DNA from: MED-G105 sp039814575
GTDB taxonomy: Bacteria > Pseudomonadota > Alphaproteobacteria > Caulobacterales > Parvularculaceae
Reading direction: 5' to 3'
Assembly (NCBI GenBank): GCA_039814575.1
Contig: JBCCAY010000012.1
Location: 1-64,000, forward strand
DNA: 64,000 nucleotides
The notes under the pieces are model-generated. The model had not been told where the DNA came from. It saw only the letters and a list, made by a program, of their open reading frames with translations, and ran no database searches. This document shows, piece by piece, positions 54,127-62,659 of the stretch. The first letter of the stretch is position 1. The number at the start of each line of letters is the position of its first letter. The position numbers were made by a program, and so were the translations under genes.

Positions 54127-57100
54127 ATGAAGTTTGAACGCCTTTTCACCAAAGCCGACGCCGACCCTTATCAGGGGATTCGTTTCGTTGAGCGCAAAAG
54201 CGAAATCAAAACGATCCTCGGCGAGGTGTTGTTCGAGGCCGACGATGTTCTAGCGCCTGAAGACTGGAGCCAGACGGCGGTCGACATTCTGGCGCAAAAG
54301 TATTTCCGCAAAGCCGGCGTACCAGCGCGCATGAAGAAAACCGCCGAAAAAGGCGTGCCGGTCTTCTTGCAGCGCTCAACGCCCGACGTCGCCGCGCTCG
54401 CCAAATTGCCCGCCGGTAAACGTTTCGCCCCGGAGCGGGACGCGCGCGCGGTCTTTGATCGCCTCGCCGGCGCCTGGGGCTATTGGGGCTGGAAGTCCGG
54501 CCTTTTTGACGATGAAATCTCAGCGCAAGTCTTCGTCGACGAGCTAAAAGCAATGCTGGCTCGCCAAATCGCAGCGCCGAACTCGCCACAATGGTTCAAT
54601 ACCGGCCTCCACTGGGCTTACGGTCTTGAAGGCGACGCTAACGGCCATTTCTATGTCGACCCAGAAACCGCGACCGTGCGCGATTCCCATTCGGCCTATG
54701 AACGCCCCCAGCCGCACGCCTGTTTCATCCAATCGGTGAACGACAATCTCGTCGGCGACGGCGGCATTATGGATTTGTGGCGGCGCGAAGCTTTGCTCTT
54801 CAAGTTCGGCTCTGGGACGGGCACGAACTTTTCATCCTTACGCGGCGCCGGCGAACCGCTCTCTGGCGGCGGCTCAAGCTCTGGCCTCATCAGTTTCTTA
54901 AATGTCGGCGATGCGTCGGCTGGCGCGGTGAAATCCGGCGGCGTGACGCGCCGGGCCGCAAAAATGATTGTGCTGGACGTCGATCATCCGGACATTGAAG
55001 ACTTCGTCACCTGGAAAGCGCGCGAGGAAGAAAAAGTCGCCGCCCTCGTCGCCGGCTCGAAGATCATAGCGCGGCATTTGCCGAAAGTTCTCGCCGCCGC
55101 CTGGGCGCTGGAAGGCCCAGAACGCACCGACCCCAAAGAAAACAAAGAACTGTCAAAAGCGGTGAAAGCCGCGCGCGGCGATTGCGTGCCGGAAAGCGCG
55201 CTCAAACGCGTCATCGACCTCGCCCGCCAAGGGATGCGCTCGATCCACGTTGAAACCTTTGACATCGATTGGGATTCTGAAGCCTACCGCACGGTGAGCG
55301 GCCAGAACGCCAATAATTCCGTACGCGTGGCTGACGATTTCTTTGAAGCCCTCGCCGCCCGCGAAGACTGGCCACTCATCGGCCGCGTGCGTGAGGAAGT
55401 TATTAAGACAACGCCGGCGAAAGACATTTGGCAAAGCCTCAATGAGGCGGCCTGGGCGTGCGCTGATCCCGGTTTGCAGTTCAGCGACACCATCAACGCC
55501 TGGCACACCTGCCCCGCCGACGGGGAAATCCGCGCCTCCAATCCGTGCTCTGAATACCTCTTCCTCGACGATACGGCGTGCAACCTGGCCTCGCTTAACC
55601 TCGTCAAATTTAAAACCGACGCAGGCAAAAGCGCCGCGAAAGGCAAGAGCGACTTCGACGTCGCCGCCTTTGAGCACGCGTGCCGGATTTGGACGACCGT
55701 TTTGGAAATCTCCGTCGCCATGGCGCAATACCCGTCGGCGGCAATCGCTAAACGCAGCTATGACTACCGCACGCTCGGGCTTGGCTTCGCCAATCTCGGC
55801 GCCCTCGTCATGCGCGCCGGCCTTTCCTACGACAGCGCCGAAGCGCGCGCCGCGGGCGCGGCCGTCAGCGCGCTGATGACCGGCGCGGCCTATCGCGCCT
55901 CATCAGAAATGGCGGCGTCCGTCGGTGCGTTTCCGGCGTTCACGAACAATCGCACCGGCATGCTCCGCGTCATGCGCAACCATGCGCGCGCGGCGAGCGC
56001 CGGCGCCGGCGCGTTTGAAGACCTCAACAAAGAACCCGCCGTTTTCGACGCCGCCGCTTGCCCGTGGCCGACGCTGGCGAAACGCGCGCGCACGGTTTGG
56101 GACGATGTCGTCGAGCTTGGCGGCGCCACCGGTTTCCGCAACGCTCAGGCGACAGCGATCGCGCCGACGGGCACGATCGGCCTTGTCATGGATTGCGACA
56201 CGACAGGCATCGAACCGGATTTTGCGCTCGTGAAGTTCAAGAAGCTCGCCGGCGGCGGCCATATTAAGCTTATTAATCAATCCGTCCCCGAAGCGCTGAG
56301 CGCCCTCGGATATACGCCGGAACAAGCAGAAGACATTGTTCACTATGCGGTCGGGCGCGGCACGCTGAAACACGCGCCGGTCATAAACCATAGCGCGCTC
56401 AAGGCCGAGGGCTTTTTGCAACGCCATCTCGACGCCCTAGAAGAACGCTTAAAGTCAGCGTTCGATCTCACCTTCGCATTCCTGCCCCAAAGCCTCGGCG
56501 AAGAGTTCTGCAAAACCGTTCTTCGCTATGACGATATTCAGATGCGGCAGACGGGCTATGAAGTCCTGCGCGATCTCGGCTTTTCCGATGAAGACGTTCA
56601 TGCGGCGAACCTTTTCGCGTGCGGCGCGATGACATTAGAGGGCGCACCCCATCTCGACCCGGAGCATTTGCCGGTTTTCGATTGCGCCGTGCCGTGCGGA
56701 CGCATTGGCGAGCGCTCGCTTCCCATCAGCGCGCACCTGGAAATGATGGCCGCCTGCCAACCCTTCATCTCCGGCGGCATCTCTAAAACAGTGAACTTAC
56801 CGGCGTCCGCCTCGATCGCCGATTGCGGCCGCACCTACCTTAAAGCCTGGGATTTGGGCCTGAAATCGATCGCGCTCTACCGTGACGGCTCGAAACTCTC
56901 GCAACCCTTGACCGCGCTCGCGCTTGGCGTGGACACAGGCGATGCGACGGATGATGACGATGACGACATCGCCGCAGCGCTCGCCGATGCGCCGTCGGCG
57001 GAGCGCTCGCGCATTGTCGCCGAACGCATCGTCGAACGCGTCATCGAACGAACGCCGGGTCGGCGGCGCCTGCCCGACCGACGCAAAGGCTATATCCAAA

Positions 57101-57987
57101 AAGCGATTGTGGGCGGGCATAAGGTTTATCTCCATACAGGAGAGTTCGACGATGGCGAGCTGGGCGAAATCTTCGTCGACATGCACAAAGAAGGCGCCGC
57201 CTTCCGTAGTCTGATGAACAATTTCGCGATCGCCATCTCCCTCGGCCTGCAATACGGCGTGCCGTTGGAAGAGTTCGTCGACGCTTATGTTTTCACACGA
57301 TTTGATCCGTCCGGTCCCGTCGAAGGCAATGACCAAATCAAAAACGCGACGTCGATCATTGACTATATCTTCCGCGAATTGGCGATCTCTTACCTCGGAC
57401 GCACGGACCTTGCCCATGTTGACCCGCAAGAAACGGCCGTCGACGCCATTGGCGGCGGCGTCAACAGCGAAAAAGCCCAAGAAGAAGCCGCGCGGCTTAT
57501 CTCGAAAGGCTTTAGCCGCTCAACGGTGACGGACAATCTCGTCGTCCTGCGCGGCGGCGATTTCGACCGCTTCCGCAGCGCCAATGCACCGGCGAATGAA
57601 GACGCTGACAAGAGCGACGATGACGGATCGAATGCGGACGATGCGACGGAGATTGTCGACGAGGGCGAAAGCGGCAACCCGTTCGCCAAACGCCTGGAAA
57701 ACGACGGCGAAGCGCCCGCGAGCGATGGCCCCGTCGAAATAGAGCAGCAAATCGCAAAACTCGCGCAAGCCGTTAATCAGAAAGCGCCGAAAGGCCGCCT
57801 CGCCGCGCCGGGGCGGTCGGCGGAGGGCGGCGGCTCGATTTACACCGGCGGGTTCAGCCCGGCCGGGCAAGCGCGCGCTAAAGGCTATGAGGGCGATGCG
57901 TGCCCCGCATGCGGACAGTTTACGCTCGTTCGCAATGGAACGTGTTTGCGCTGCGACAGCTGCGGGCATTCTACAGGGTGCTCCTAG
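54127..57987 (+). CDS. nrdJ: Vitamin B12-dependent (class II) ribonucleoside-diphosphate reductase
   Basis: The 1286-residue enzyme makes deoxyribonucleotides using adenosylcobalamin as radical source, so it needs neither oxygen nor an R2 partner. N-terminal catalytic barrel motifs include NSPQWFNTGLHWAYG, KFGSGTGTNFSSLRG, NPCSEYLFLDDTACNLASLN and ATAIAPTGTIGLVMDCDT. Near residues 995-1110 lies a TSCPD domain (LMNNFAIAISLGLQYGVPLEE). A basic/Ala/Asp-rich linker leads to the C-terminal cysteine cluster CPACGQFTLVRNGTCLRC plus DSCGH, which would reload the active-site disulfide or bind zinc. I see no cobalamin riboswitch or NrdR box in the 246 bases before it. Confidence 0.97.
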   Translation: MKFERLFTKADADPYQGIRFVERKSEIKTILGEVLFEADDVLAPEDWSQTAVDILAQKYFRKAGVPARMKKTAEKGVPVFLQRSTPDVAALAKLPAGKRFAPERDARAVFDRLAGAWGYWGWKSGLFDDEISAQVFVDELKAMLARQIAAPNSPQWFNTGLHWAYGLEGDANGHFYVDPETATVRDSHSAYERPQPHACFIQSVNDNLVGDGGIMDLWRREALLFKFGSGTGTNFSSLRGAGEPLSGGGSSSGLISFLNVGDASAGAVKSGGVTRRAAKMIVLDVDHPDIEDFVTWKAREEEKVAALVAGSKIIARHLPKVLAAAWALEGPERTDPKENKELSKAVKAARGDCVPESALKRVIDLARQGMRSIHVETFDIDWDSEAYRTVSGQNANNSVRVADDFFEALAAREDWPLIGRVREEVIKTTPAKDIWQSLNEAAWACADPGLQFSDTINAWHTCPADGEIRASNPCSEYLFLDDTACNLASLNLVKFKTDAGKSAAKGKSDFDVAAFEHACRIWTTVLEISVAMAQYPSAAIAKRSYDYRTLGLGFANLGALVMRAGLSYDSAEARAAGAAVSALMTGAAYRASSEMAASVGAFPAFTNNRTGMLRVMRNHARAASAGAGAFEDLNKEPAVFDAAACPWPTLAKRARTVWDDVVELGGATGFRNAQATAIAPTGTIGLVMDCDTTGIEPDFALVKFKKLAGGGHIKLINQSVPEALSALGYTPEQAEDIVHYAVGRGTLKHAPVINHSALKAEGFLQRHLDALEERLKSAFDLTFAFLPQSLGEEFCKTVLRYDDIQMRQTGYEVLRDLGFSDEDVHAANLFACGAMTLEGAPHLDPEHLPVFDCAVPCGRIGERSLPISAHLEMMAACQPFISGGISKTVNLPASASIADCGRTYLKAWDLGLKSIALYRDGSKLSQPLTALALGVDTGDATDDDDDDIAAALADAPSAERSRIVAERIVERVIERTPGRRRLPDRRKGYIQKAIVGGHKVYLHTGEFDDGELGEIFVDMHKEGAAFRSLMNNFAIAISLGLQYGVPLEEFVDAYVFTRFDPSGPVEGNDQIKNATSIIDYIFRELAISYLGRTDLAHVDPQETAVDAIGGGVNSEKAQEEAARLISKGFSRSTVTDNLVVLRGGDFDRFRSANAPANEDADKSDDDGSNADDATEIVDEGESGNPFAKRLENDGEAPASDGPVEIEQQIAKLAQAVNQKAPKGRLAAPGRSAEGGGSIYTGGFSPAGQARAKGYEGDACPACGQFTLVRNGTCLRCDSCGHSTGCS

Positions 57988-58026
57988 GCGTTTGCTGAAG
58001 ACCATTTTAGACGCCTGCGTGCGCGG

Positions 58027-58178
58027 CCATCCTTCGAGACGCGGTTCTAAAGAACCGCTCCTCAGGATGAGGGGAATTAGTGACTGTCGGCCCAATCCCT
58101 CATCCTGAGGAGCGCCGCCCTTCGAGACGCCGCCTATCCGCGGCTCCGCAGGGTGAGGAGGCGCGTCTCGAAGGATGG
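58027..58178. repeat. Intergenic palindromic repeat element, copy 2
   Basis: It has the same 17-base terminal inverted repeat as copy 1 (58027-58043 and 58162-58178). The inside GCGGTTCT / AGAACCGC forms a hairpin differing in sequence from copy 1 but kept palindromic, which hints at selection for structure. Further CTCCTCAGGATGAGG and CCTTCGAGACGC boxes show it is a composite. It lies between the nrdJ stop and the pentapeptide gene. Confidence 0.85.
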
Positions 58179-58325
58179 CCAGAGGCTCGGACCAAATCAT
58201 CTATCTCACCTCCCCTAAACCCCATAAAATTCAACGTAAATTCAAAAACGAAGCGGGCCATTCCTTTAACGGATCCTTGATTGCCGGCGCTCTAGCGTGA
58301 CAAATCTGTAAAGGAGAACACCATC

Positions 58326-59177
58326 ATGGGCCGCGTCGTCGCCCTTCTTGTCGCCGTGATGATCGGCATTTTGACAGTGTCAGCGAACCTCGCCGCCGGC
58401 ACGCGCGGCGAGGCGGCCGTCAATCCGTTGGAGCCGATGGCGGGCGCCGTCACCGACCTCCTAAACGGCGCTGACCGCTTGGCGCCGGACCTCGCCCGTT
58501 CGGTGGAGAACAATCTCAATTTCGACAATTCAATGCTGAATGGGGCGCTCCTCAAAAAGCTACCAACGAACGAAATCCTCACCGACGGCGACCTTGCCGG
58601 CCTCGAAGCGCCGGGCGCGAATTACACCGGCGCGGAGGTCAGCCGAACGCGGTTTGTCGGCGCGCTTCTCGACGAAGCCTCTTTCGACCTGGCGACAGGC
58701 GATGATCCTGACTTTTCCAAAACCCGGCTCGCCCTCGCCTCTTTCGTGCGGGCGACCCTGCCGCGGGCGGACTTTTCCAAGTCAGATCTGCGCAGTGTGC
58801 GGGCCGAACGCGCGGCTTTTGAGAACGCGTCGTTCCGGGGCGCGGACATCACCGGCGGCGCGTTCTCCGAAGCGCGGCTGAAGGGCGCGGATTTCTCCAG
58901 CGCTTATATCGCCCACGGATGGTTCAACCGGGTCAAAGCCGATGGCGCAGAGTTCAACGGCGCGGATTTGCGGGCTGCGAATTTTCAAAGCGCAGACCTC
59001 ACCGGCGCGGTCTTCACCGGCGCCGATATTTCCTATGCGCGGTTCACAGGCGCCGTTCTTAAGGGCGCAGACTTCACCGTCGCGCTCGGGGCTGCGACCG
59101 CTTGGTTCGAAGGCGCCTGCGGCGACGAGACGACGAAAGCGCCGGACGGCGTCATGATCGCCGACTGCAAAGACTAG
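58326..59177 (+). CDS. Exported pentapeptide-repeat protein
   Basis: The 283-residue protein starts with a hydrophobic signal sequence (VVALLVAVMIGILTVSANLAAG), with AAGGAG about ten bases before the ATG. From about residue 85 it consists of A(D/N)LxX-type units (ADFSKSDLRSV, ASFRGADITGG, ARLKGADFSSA, ADLTGAVFTGADISYA), which fold as a right-handed square beta-helix. A pair of Cys residues near the end (GACGDE and IADCKD) could form a disulfide. No ligand or enzyme activity is known for exported pentapeptide proteins of this type. It is alone on its strand between two intergenic regions. Confidence 0.88.
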   Translation: MGRVVALLVAVMIGILTVSANLAAGTRGEAAVNPLEPMAGAVTDLLNGADRLAPDLARSVENNLNFDNSMLNGALLKKLPTNEILTDGDLAGLEAPGANYTGAEVSRTRFVGALLDEASFDLATGDDPDFSKTRLALASFVRATLPRADFSKSDLRSVRAERAAFENASFRGADITGGAFSEARLKGADFSSAYIAHGWFNRVKADGAEFNGADLRAANFQSADLTGAVFTGADISYARFTGAVLKGADFTVALGAATAWFEGACGDETTKAPDGVMIADCKD

Positions 59178-59214
59178 TTGTATAAAGAATAATCAGGCGA
59201 CGCGGACGTCAGCG

Positions 59215-60216
59215 TTATCGCCCGCCGCGCATGGTCGTCGGATCAATCCATTGCACCACCATCGCCGCTAAGGGAGAGAACCCTTGAACGCCGTTATAGC
59301 GGCGCACCAAGGCTTCAACGTCAGCAGCAGAGAGCCGCGCGCCGCCGCGCGCCTCGCCGACAATAGAAAAGTTCGGCTCACTGGCGCGTTGCGGTGACGG
59401 CGCCGGTGAGCTCGACGGCGCATCGCGCAACGCTTCGCGCGCCGCGGGCCTAGAGGAAGTCGTGTGCGCTATGGATGGCGCCGCGCCGGCGACAGACGCC
59501 AGAGCGCCGCTAAAGGCCGGCGTCGACATTTGATTACGTCCGGCGCGCAAGGGTTTGTCCTTGCGCAGAATAGCGGCCGTCTCTCCCACCGTTTTTTCAA
59601 AGCTTTCAACAATGTCGGCGACGGTTTTCTCTTTGCCGCCGTCATAGAAGACCGGTCGGTTAGCGCTCGCTGCTTGCGGCAACAGGGTCGCCGCTTTGGC
59701 GTCAGGTTTCGCCGATAGGAGTTTCGCCGCCCCGCCAGGGCCTAAGAAATGCGCCGCATAAAGTTCCGCGCCCTTCACCGGTCGCCCAAGGCGCCCTTCC
59801 AGATAGCGCTTGTTCTCCGCAGCAAGCTCCCCGGCGAGCGCAGACGACTTGCCGGCGTCAAGGCGCAAATCCAACACCGATTGGCGTGCGGACGCCGGCT
59901 CAACGGTGTACCCGCCCCCGGGCTTTTCTTTAACGGCCGACGCCGCCGGCCCCATGCCATGCTCAGCGCCATACTTCTTCACGGCGCCGAGCCAGGTTTG
60001 CTCAATGAACTGAAAGAGGCCCGTGGCGCTCGACGTCTTCGCTTTGGCTTCGGGGTTTAAACTGCTTTCGCGCGCAGCGACTTTGTAAAGGAAATCGAAG
60101 TCGGTCCCGGTCGCTTCGGCGGCGTTCTTAATAGCGCCAGCGACGCCCCCCAAACCTTGGTTGGCGTTCTGGGGCGCAAGGACGTTGGTCAAAAATGAGT
60201 TTGCAGGCGCGGGCAT
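59215..60216 (-). CDS. SLT-type lytic transglycosylase without a classical signal peptide
   Basis: The 333-residue protein has a lysozyme-like/SLT domain at about 25-170. AAEATGTDFDFLYKVAARES ends in the catalytic Glu (ARESSLNPEA), followed by TSSATGLFQFIEQTWLGAVK, the GLFQF and W residues of the SLT fold. The C-terminal half is Ala/Ser/Pro-rich, with a short terminal segment (LVRRYNGVQGFSPLAAMVVQW). The N-terminus MPAPANSFLTNVLAPQ is not a normal secretion signal, so it may leave by another route or act in the cytoplasm like flagellar or phage enzymes. It precedes no flagellar gene here; a holin-like gene lies 1.3 kb upstream on the same strand. Confidence 0.85.
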   Translation of the reverse strand: MPAPANSFLTNVLAPQNANQGLGGVAGAIKNAAEATGTDFDFLYKVAARESSLNPEAKAKTSSATGLFQFIEQTWLGAVKKYGAEHGMGPAASAVKEKPGGGYTVEPASARQSVLDLRLDAGKSSALAGELAAENKRYLEGRLGRPVKGAELYAAHFLGPGGAAKLLSAKPDAKAATLLPQAASANRPVFYDGGKEKTVADIVESFEKTVGETAAILRKDKPLRAGRNQMSTPAFSGALASVAGAAPSIAHTTSSRPAAREALRDAPSSSPAPSPQRASEPNFSIVGEARGGARLSAADVEALVRRYNGVQGFSPLAAMVVQWIDPTTMRGGR

Positions 60217-60306
60217 AAAGCCGCCTCCTTCGCGACGGTCAGCCCCTAAAATTGCCGCGCAAACGCCAAGGAAACGTTAACCTTCAATCTGCTCCAGATC
60301 GCGAGG

Positions 60307-61494
60307 CTATGCGTGCACGCGCGCCGCGGCGGACGCATTCGCAAAACGCTCAGCGGCGAACGGCGCCATTGCGGCGGCCGCGGCGGCGTTTTTGGTCAAC
60401 AGCCAATCGGAAACAAGCGCGGCGGTGCGCGGCGCGAACAATATGCCGTTGCGATAGTGCCCCAGCGCGTAAATCAAGCCCCCGTTAAAGCCGGGCGCGG
60501 GTCCCAGCACCGGTGCGCCGTCAGACGTTCCGGGCCGAAGTCCCGCCCAGCTGGACGACACTGCTGCCGTCTCTAAGGATGGACAAAGCCTGAGCGCGTT
60601 ATCCTTTAGGCGCGCGATCGCCTCTCCGTCCGGCGCGATGTCGCGACAGCCGCGCACTTCGCTGGCGCCAACGACGACGCGGCCGTCGCCCTTTGGACAC
60701 AAATAAGCGCCCTTGCTGCGCACCACGCGGCGCAAGCCGCCGGCGTGCGCGCCGACACGCGTCCCAGCGCGTTTCAAAGAAAGCGCCTCGCCTTTAATTG
60801 CTTCCATAAACGGGGCGTCCGGCCCGATCATTCTCTGTAAAGGACTGGCGCCGCTCGCCAAGATCACCGCTCGGGCCGTCGCTGGGCGCTCGCCGGATGC
60901 GCCCGCTAAAGCGAATCCACCGCCAGTGTTCTCTTCAATACTCGCGATAAAGCGTTCAATGAATTGAACTTTCTTGGATCGGCAAGCGGCTTCGAGCGCA
61001 TCTACGACGAGAACAGGATCAACCTGCCCTTCGCCCGGCGCATAAACGCCGCCGGCGGCCATTGGCGCTAAAGACGGCTCCAGCTGAGCCACATCGCCGG
61101 CGTCAATGCGATCAGCGCGCCCCGCCGAAGCGGACGCGACGGCGTCGAGTTCCCCAGGGCCCTCATCGACCAAAAGAATGCCGTCGGCCTGATAGTCGAC
61201 GCCAACGCCCGACGCAGCTTCAAGATCAGCGGCGAACCCCCGCCACATATCGAGCGCGTCATATCCCAGCGCGTGCACCGCCGCCGCGAGCCGGCCATCG
61301 GCGAGCGGCTTTTCAAAGGACGGCGCGAGCATGCCAGCGGCGGCGCGACTGGCGCGCGGCGCAGCGCCGGGCGCGCTCACCACCAGGGTTTCGCGCCCCG
61401 CCGCAGCGAGCCGATGAGCAATGGAAAGTCCGACGACACCCGCGCCGACAACAGCAAATTCTACGTCCACAATATCCGTCCAGAAACGCGACAA
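60307..61494 (-). CDS. thiO: FAD-dependent glycine oxidase (thiamine thiazole pathway)
   Basis: The 395-residue DAO-family flavoprotein has the FAD-binding VVGAGVVGLSIAHRLAAAG at its N-terminus (about 14-32) and SRAAAGMLAP, the typical ThiO string. The C-terminal substrate part includes SWAGLRPGTSDGAPVLG and YALGHYRNGILFAPRTA. ThiO oxidises glycine to the dehydroglycine used by ThiG. The thiSG genes are about 12 kb away, so the pathway is split. The start may be the ATG at 61494 or a GTG nine codons later (VDVEFAVVGAG). An amino-acid oxidase of other specificity cannot be excluded, but ThiO fits best. Confidence 0.88.
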   Translation of the reverse strand: MSRFWTDIVDVEFAVVGAGVVGLSIAHRLAAAGRETLVVSAPGAAPRASRAAAGMLAPSFEKPLADGRLAAAVHALGYDALDMWRGFAADLEAASGVGVDYQADGILLVDEGPGELDAVASASAGRADRIDAGDVAQLEPSLAPMAAGGVYAPGEGQVDPVLVVDALEAACRSKKVQFIERFIASIEENTGGGFALAGASGERPATARAVILASGASPLQRMIGPDAPFMEAIKGEALSLKRAGTRVGAHAGGLRRVVRSKGAYLCPKGDGRVVVGASEVRGCRDIAPDGEAIARLKDNALRLCPSLETAAVSSSWAGLRPGTSDGAPVLGPAPGFNGGLIYALGHYRNGILFAPRTAALVSDWLLTKNAAAAAAMAPFAAERFANASAAARVHA

Positions 61495-61555
61495 GGCCGA
61501 CAGACCTCACTTAACGCGCAGCGGCGTCAAGAATAAAGCATATCTAGACCCTTTA

Positions 61556-62224
61556 TCATCTAACGCCTTCATCCAAATCGTCGCTGTCTGACGCGGAAAG
61601 CCTGTCTTCGTCCCAACCAAAGCCCCGCGCCTTGGCGTCGCCAACGGCCATCGAGGCGTCCGGCGTTAGAAGCCGGGTCTTTTCCCGCGACCCGGCGGAC
61701 GAGCCGAAATAATAGTTCACGACCGCGGCCGTCATCGTCGCCAGAGCGCCAAGCATGATGGAGAATTCAGTTTCCGCACCAACAGGCAGTCGGCGTGCGA
61801 CCATGACGCCAAGCACGACGAAGAAGCCGGTGATTATGAGCCCACCAAGGATCGCCGGCGTCGCGTCCTCCATGGCGATCTGACGGGCGCGCGCGTCAGC
61901 CCGATCGCCAGCGGCGATTCTCATCGCGTCGAGATTAGCCCGTTGCAGGGCCAGCCGAAACGATTGGTCGGCTTTCCTGATCGCCGCGATCTGATCCGTC
62001 GTGGCGTTTTCAACAGCGTGCACCAACGCCTCGTCCGCCATCGGATCGCTCTTAACGGCGTCCTCGCCAAAGATCGCACGGGACAACGCCTCGACCGCCG
62101 CCCCAGCGAGCGGCCCGCCCAGGGTGTGGGCGATTTGCGGCGCGGTCTTCGCGACGGCGCGTTTCAGACGCCCCTTTCGGCGTCGGCGGTCTTTCGTGTC
62201 TCGACGGGGAGATGCGTCTGCCAT
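61556..62224 (-). CDS. Holin-like membrane protein (3TM holin family type)
   Basis: The 222-residue protein has a strongly basic N-terminus (DTKDRRRRKGRLKRA) and an amphipathic region TLGGPLAGAAVEALSRAIFG. ARARQIAMEDATPAILGGLI leads into the first clear membrane helix, and FSIMLGALATMTAAVVNYYFG gives a second, followed by SSAGSREKTRLL. The YYFGSSAGSxxK end is characteristic of holin-like proteins found in prophages and gene-transfer-agent-like regions. It diverges from the large membrane protein and lies upstream of thiO and the transglycosylase on the same strand. Whether it lyses cells is unknown, and no other phage gene is here. Confidence 0.75.
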   Translation of the reverse strand: MADASPRRDTKDRRRRKGRLKRAVAKTAPQIAHTLGGPLAGAAVEALSRAIFGEDAVKSDPMADEALVHAVENATTDQIAAIRKADQSFRLALQRANLDAMRIAAGDRADARARQIAMEDATPAILGGLIITGFFVVLGVMVARRLPVGAETEFSIMLGALATMTAAVVNYYFGSSAGSREKTRLLTPDASMAVGDAKARGFGWDEDRLSASDSDDLDEGVR

Positions 62225-62659
62225 GAACCGTCCTTGTTCGTTTTATTCAACAAAAACATAAGGTAACGGCCGCATTTTATGAGGCCTGCAGAAGCTGTTC
62301 GAGCAATGCCTGCAAAACCGTCAAAAACACCAGTCAGTTCAGATGGTTACCCGTTCGATTAGTATTTTCTTACCGCCCGCGACCGTCGATGCCGGGCTTA
62401 ATCAGCGCCTGAGTGAACGCCGCAACGAATCACCAGGACGAAGCGCTTGCCCAGGTGAACGGATCAATTCAGAATCTATCGTGAAGTGAGAGCGCTGAAC
62501 TGTTTCTAGCACCGTACAATGATTAAAGCGTGATTCTCGACCGGTCGCCGTCTTCTTTGTTCTGAGGAAACGGCGGCGTTGGCCGATCGGTTGGTTCTTT
62601 TACGACGACCGCATCGGCGAAAAAGTTTGAAACCGCATTTCAAGAAAGGCGCCCCATCG
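62225..62659. other. Intergenic region between divergent membrane-protein genes
   Basis: These 435 bases contain no recognised gene. The interval is somewhat AT-richer than coding DNA and should contain the two divergent promoters. I see no RNA gene or clear repeat. Confidence 0.4.
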
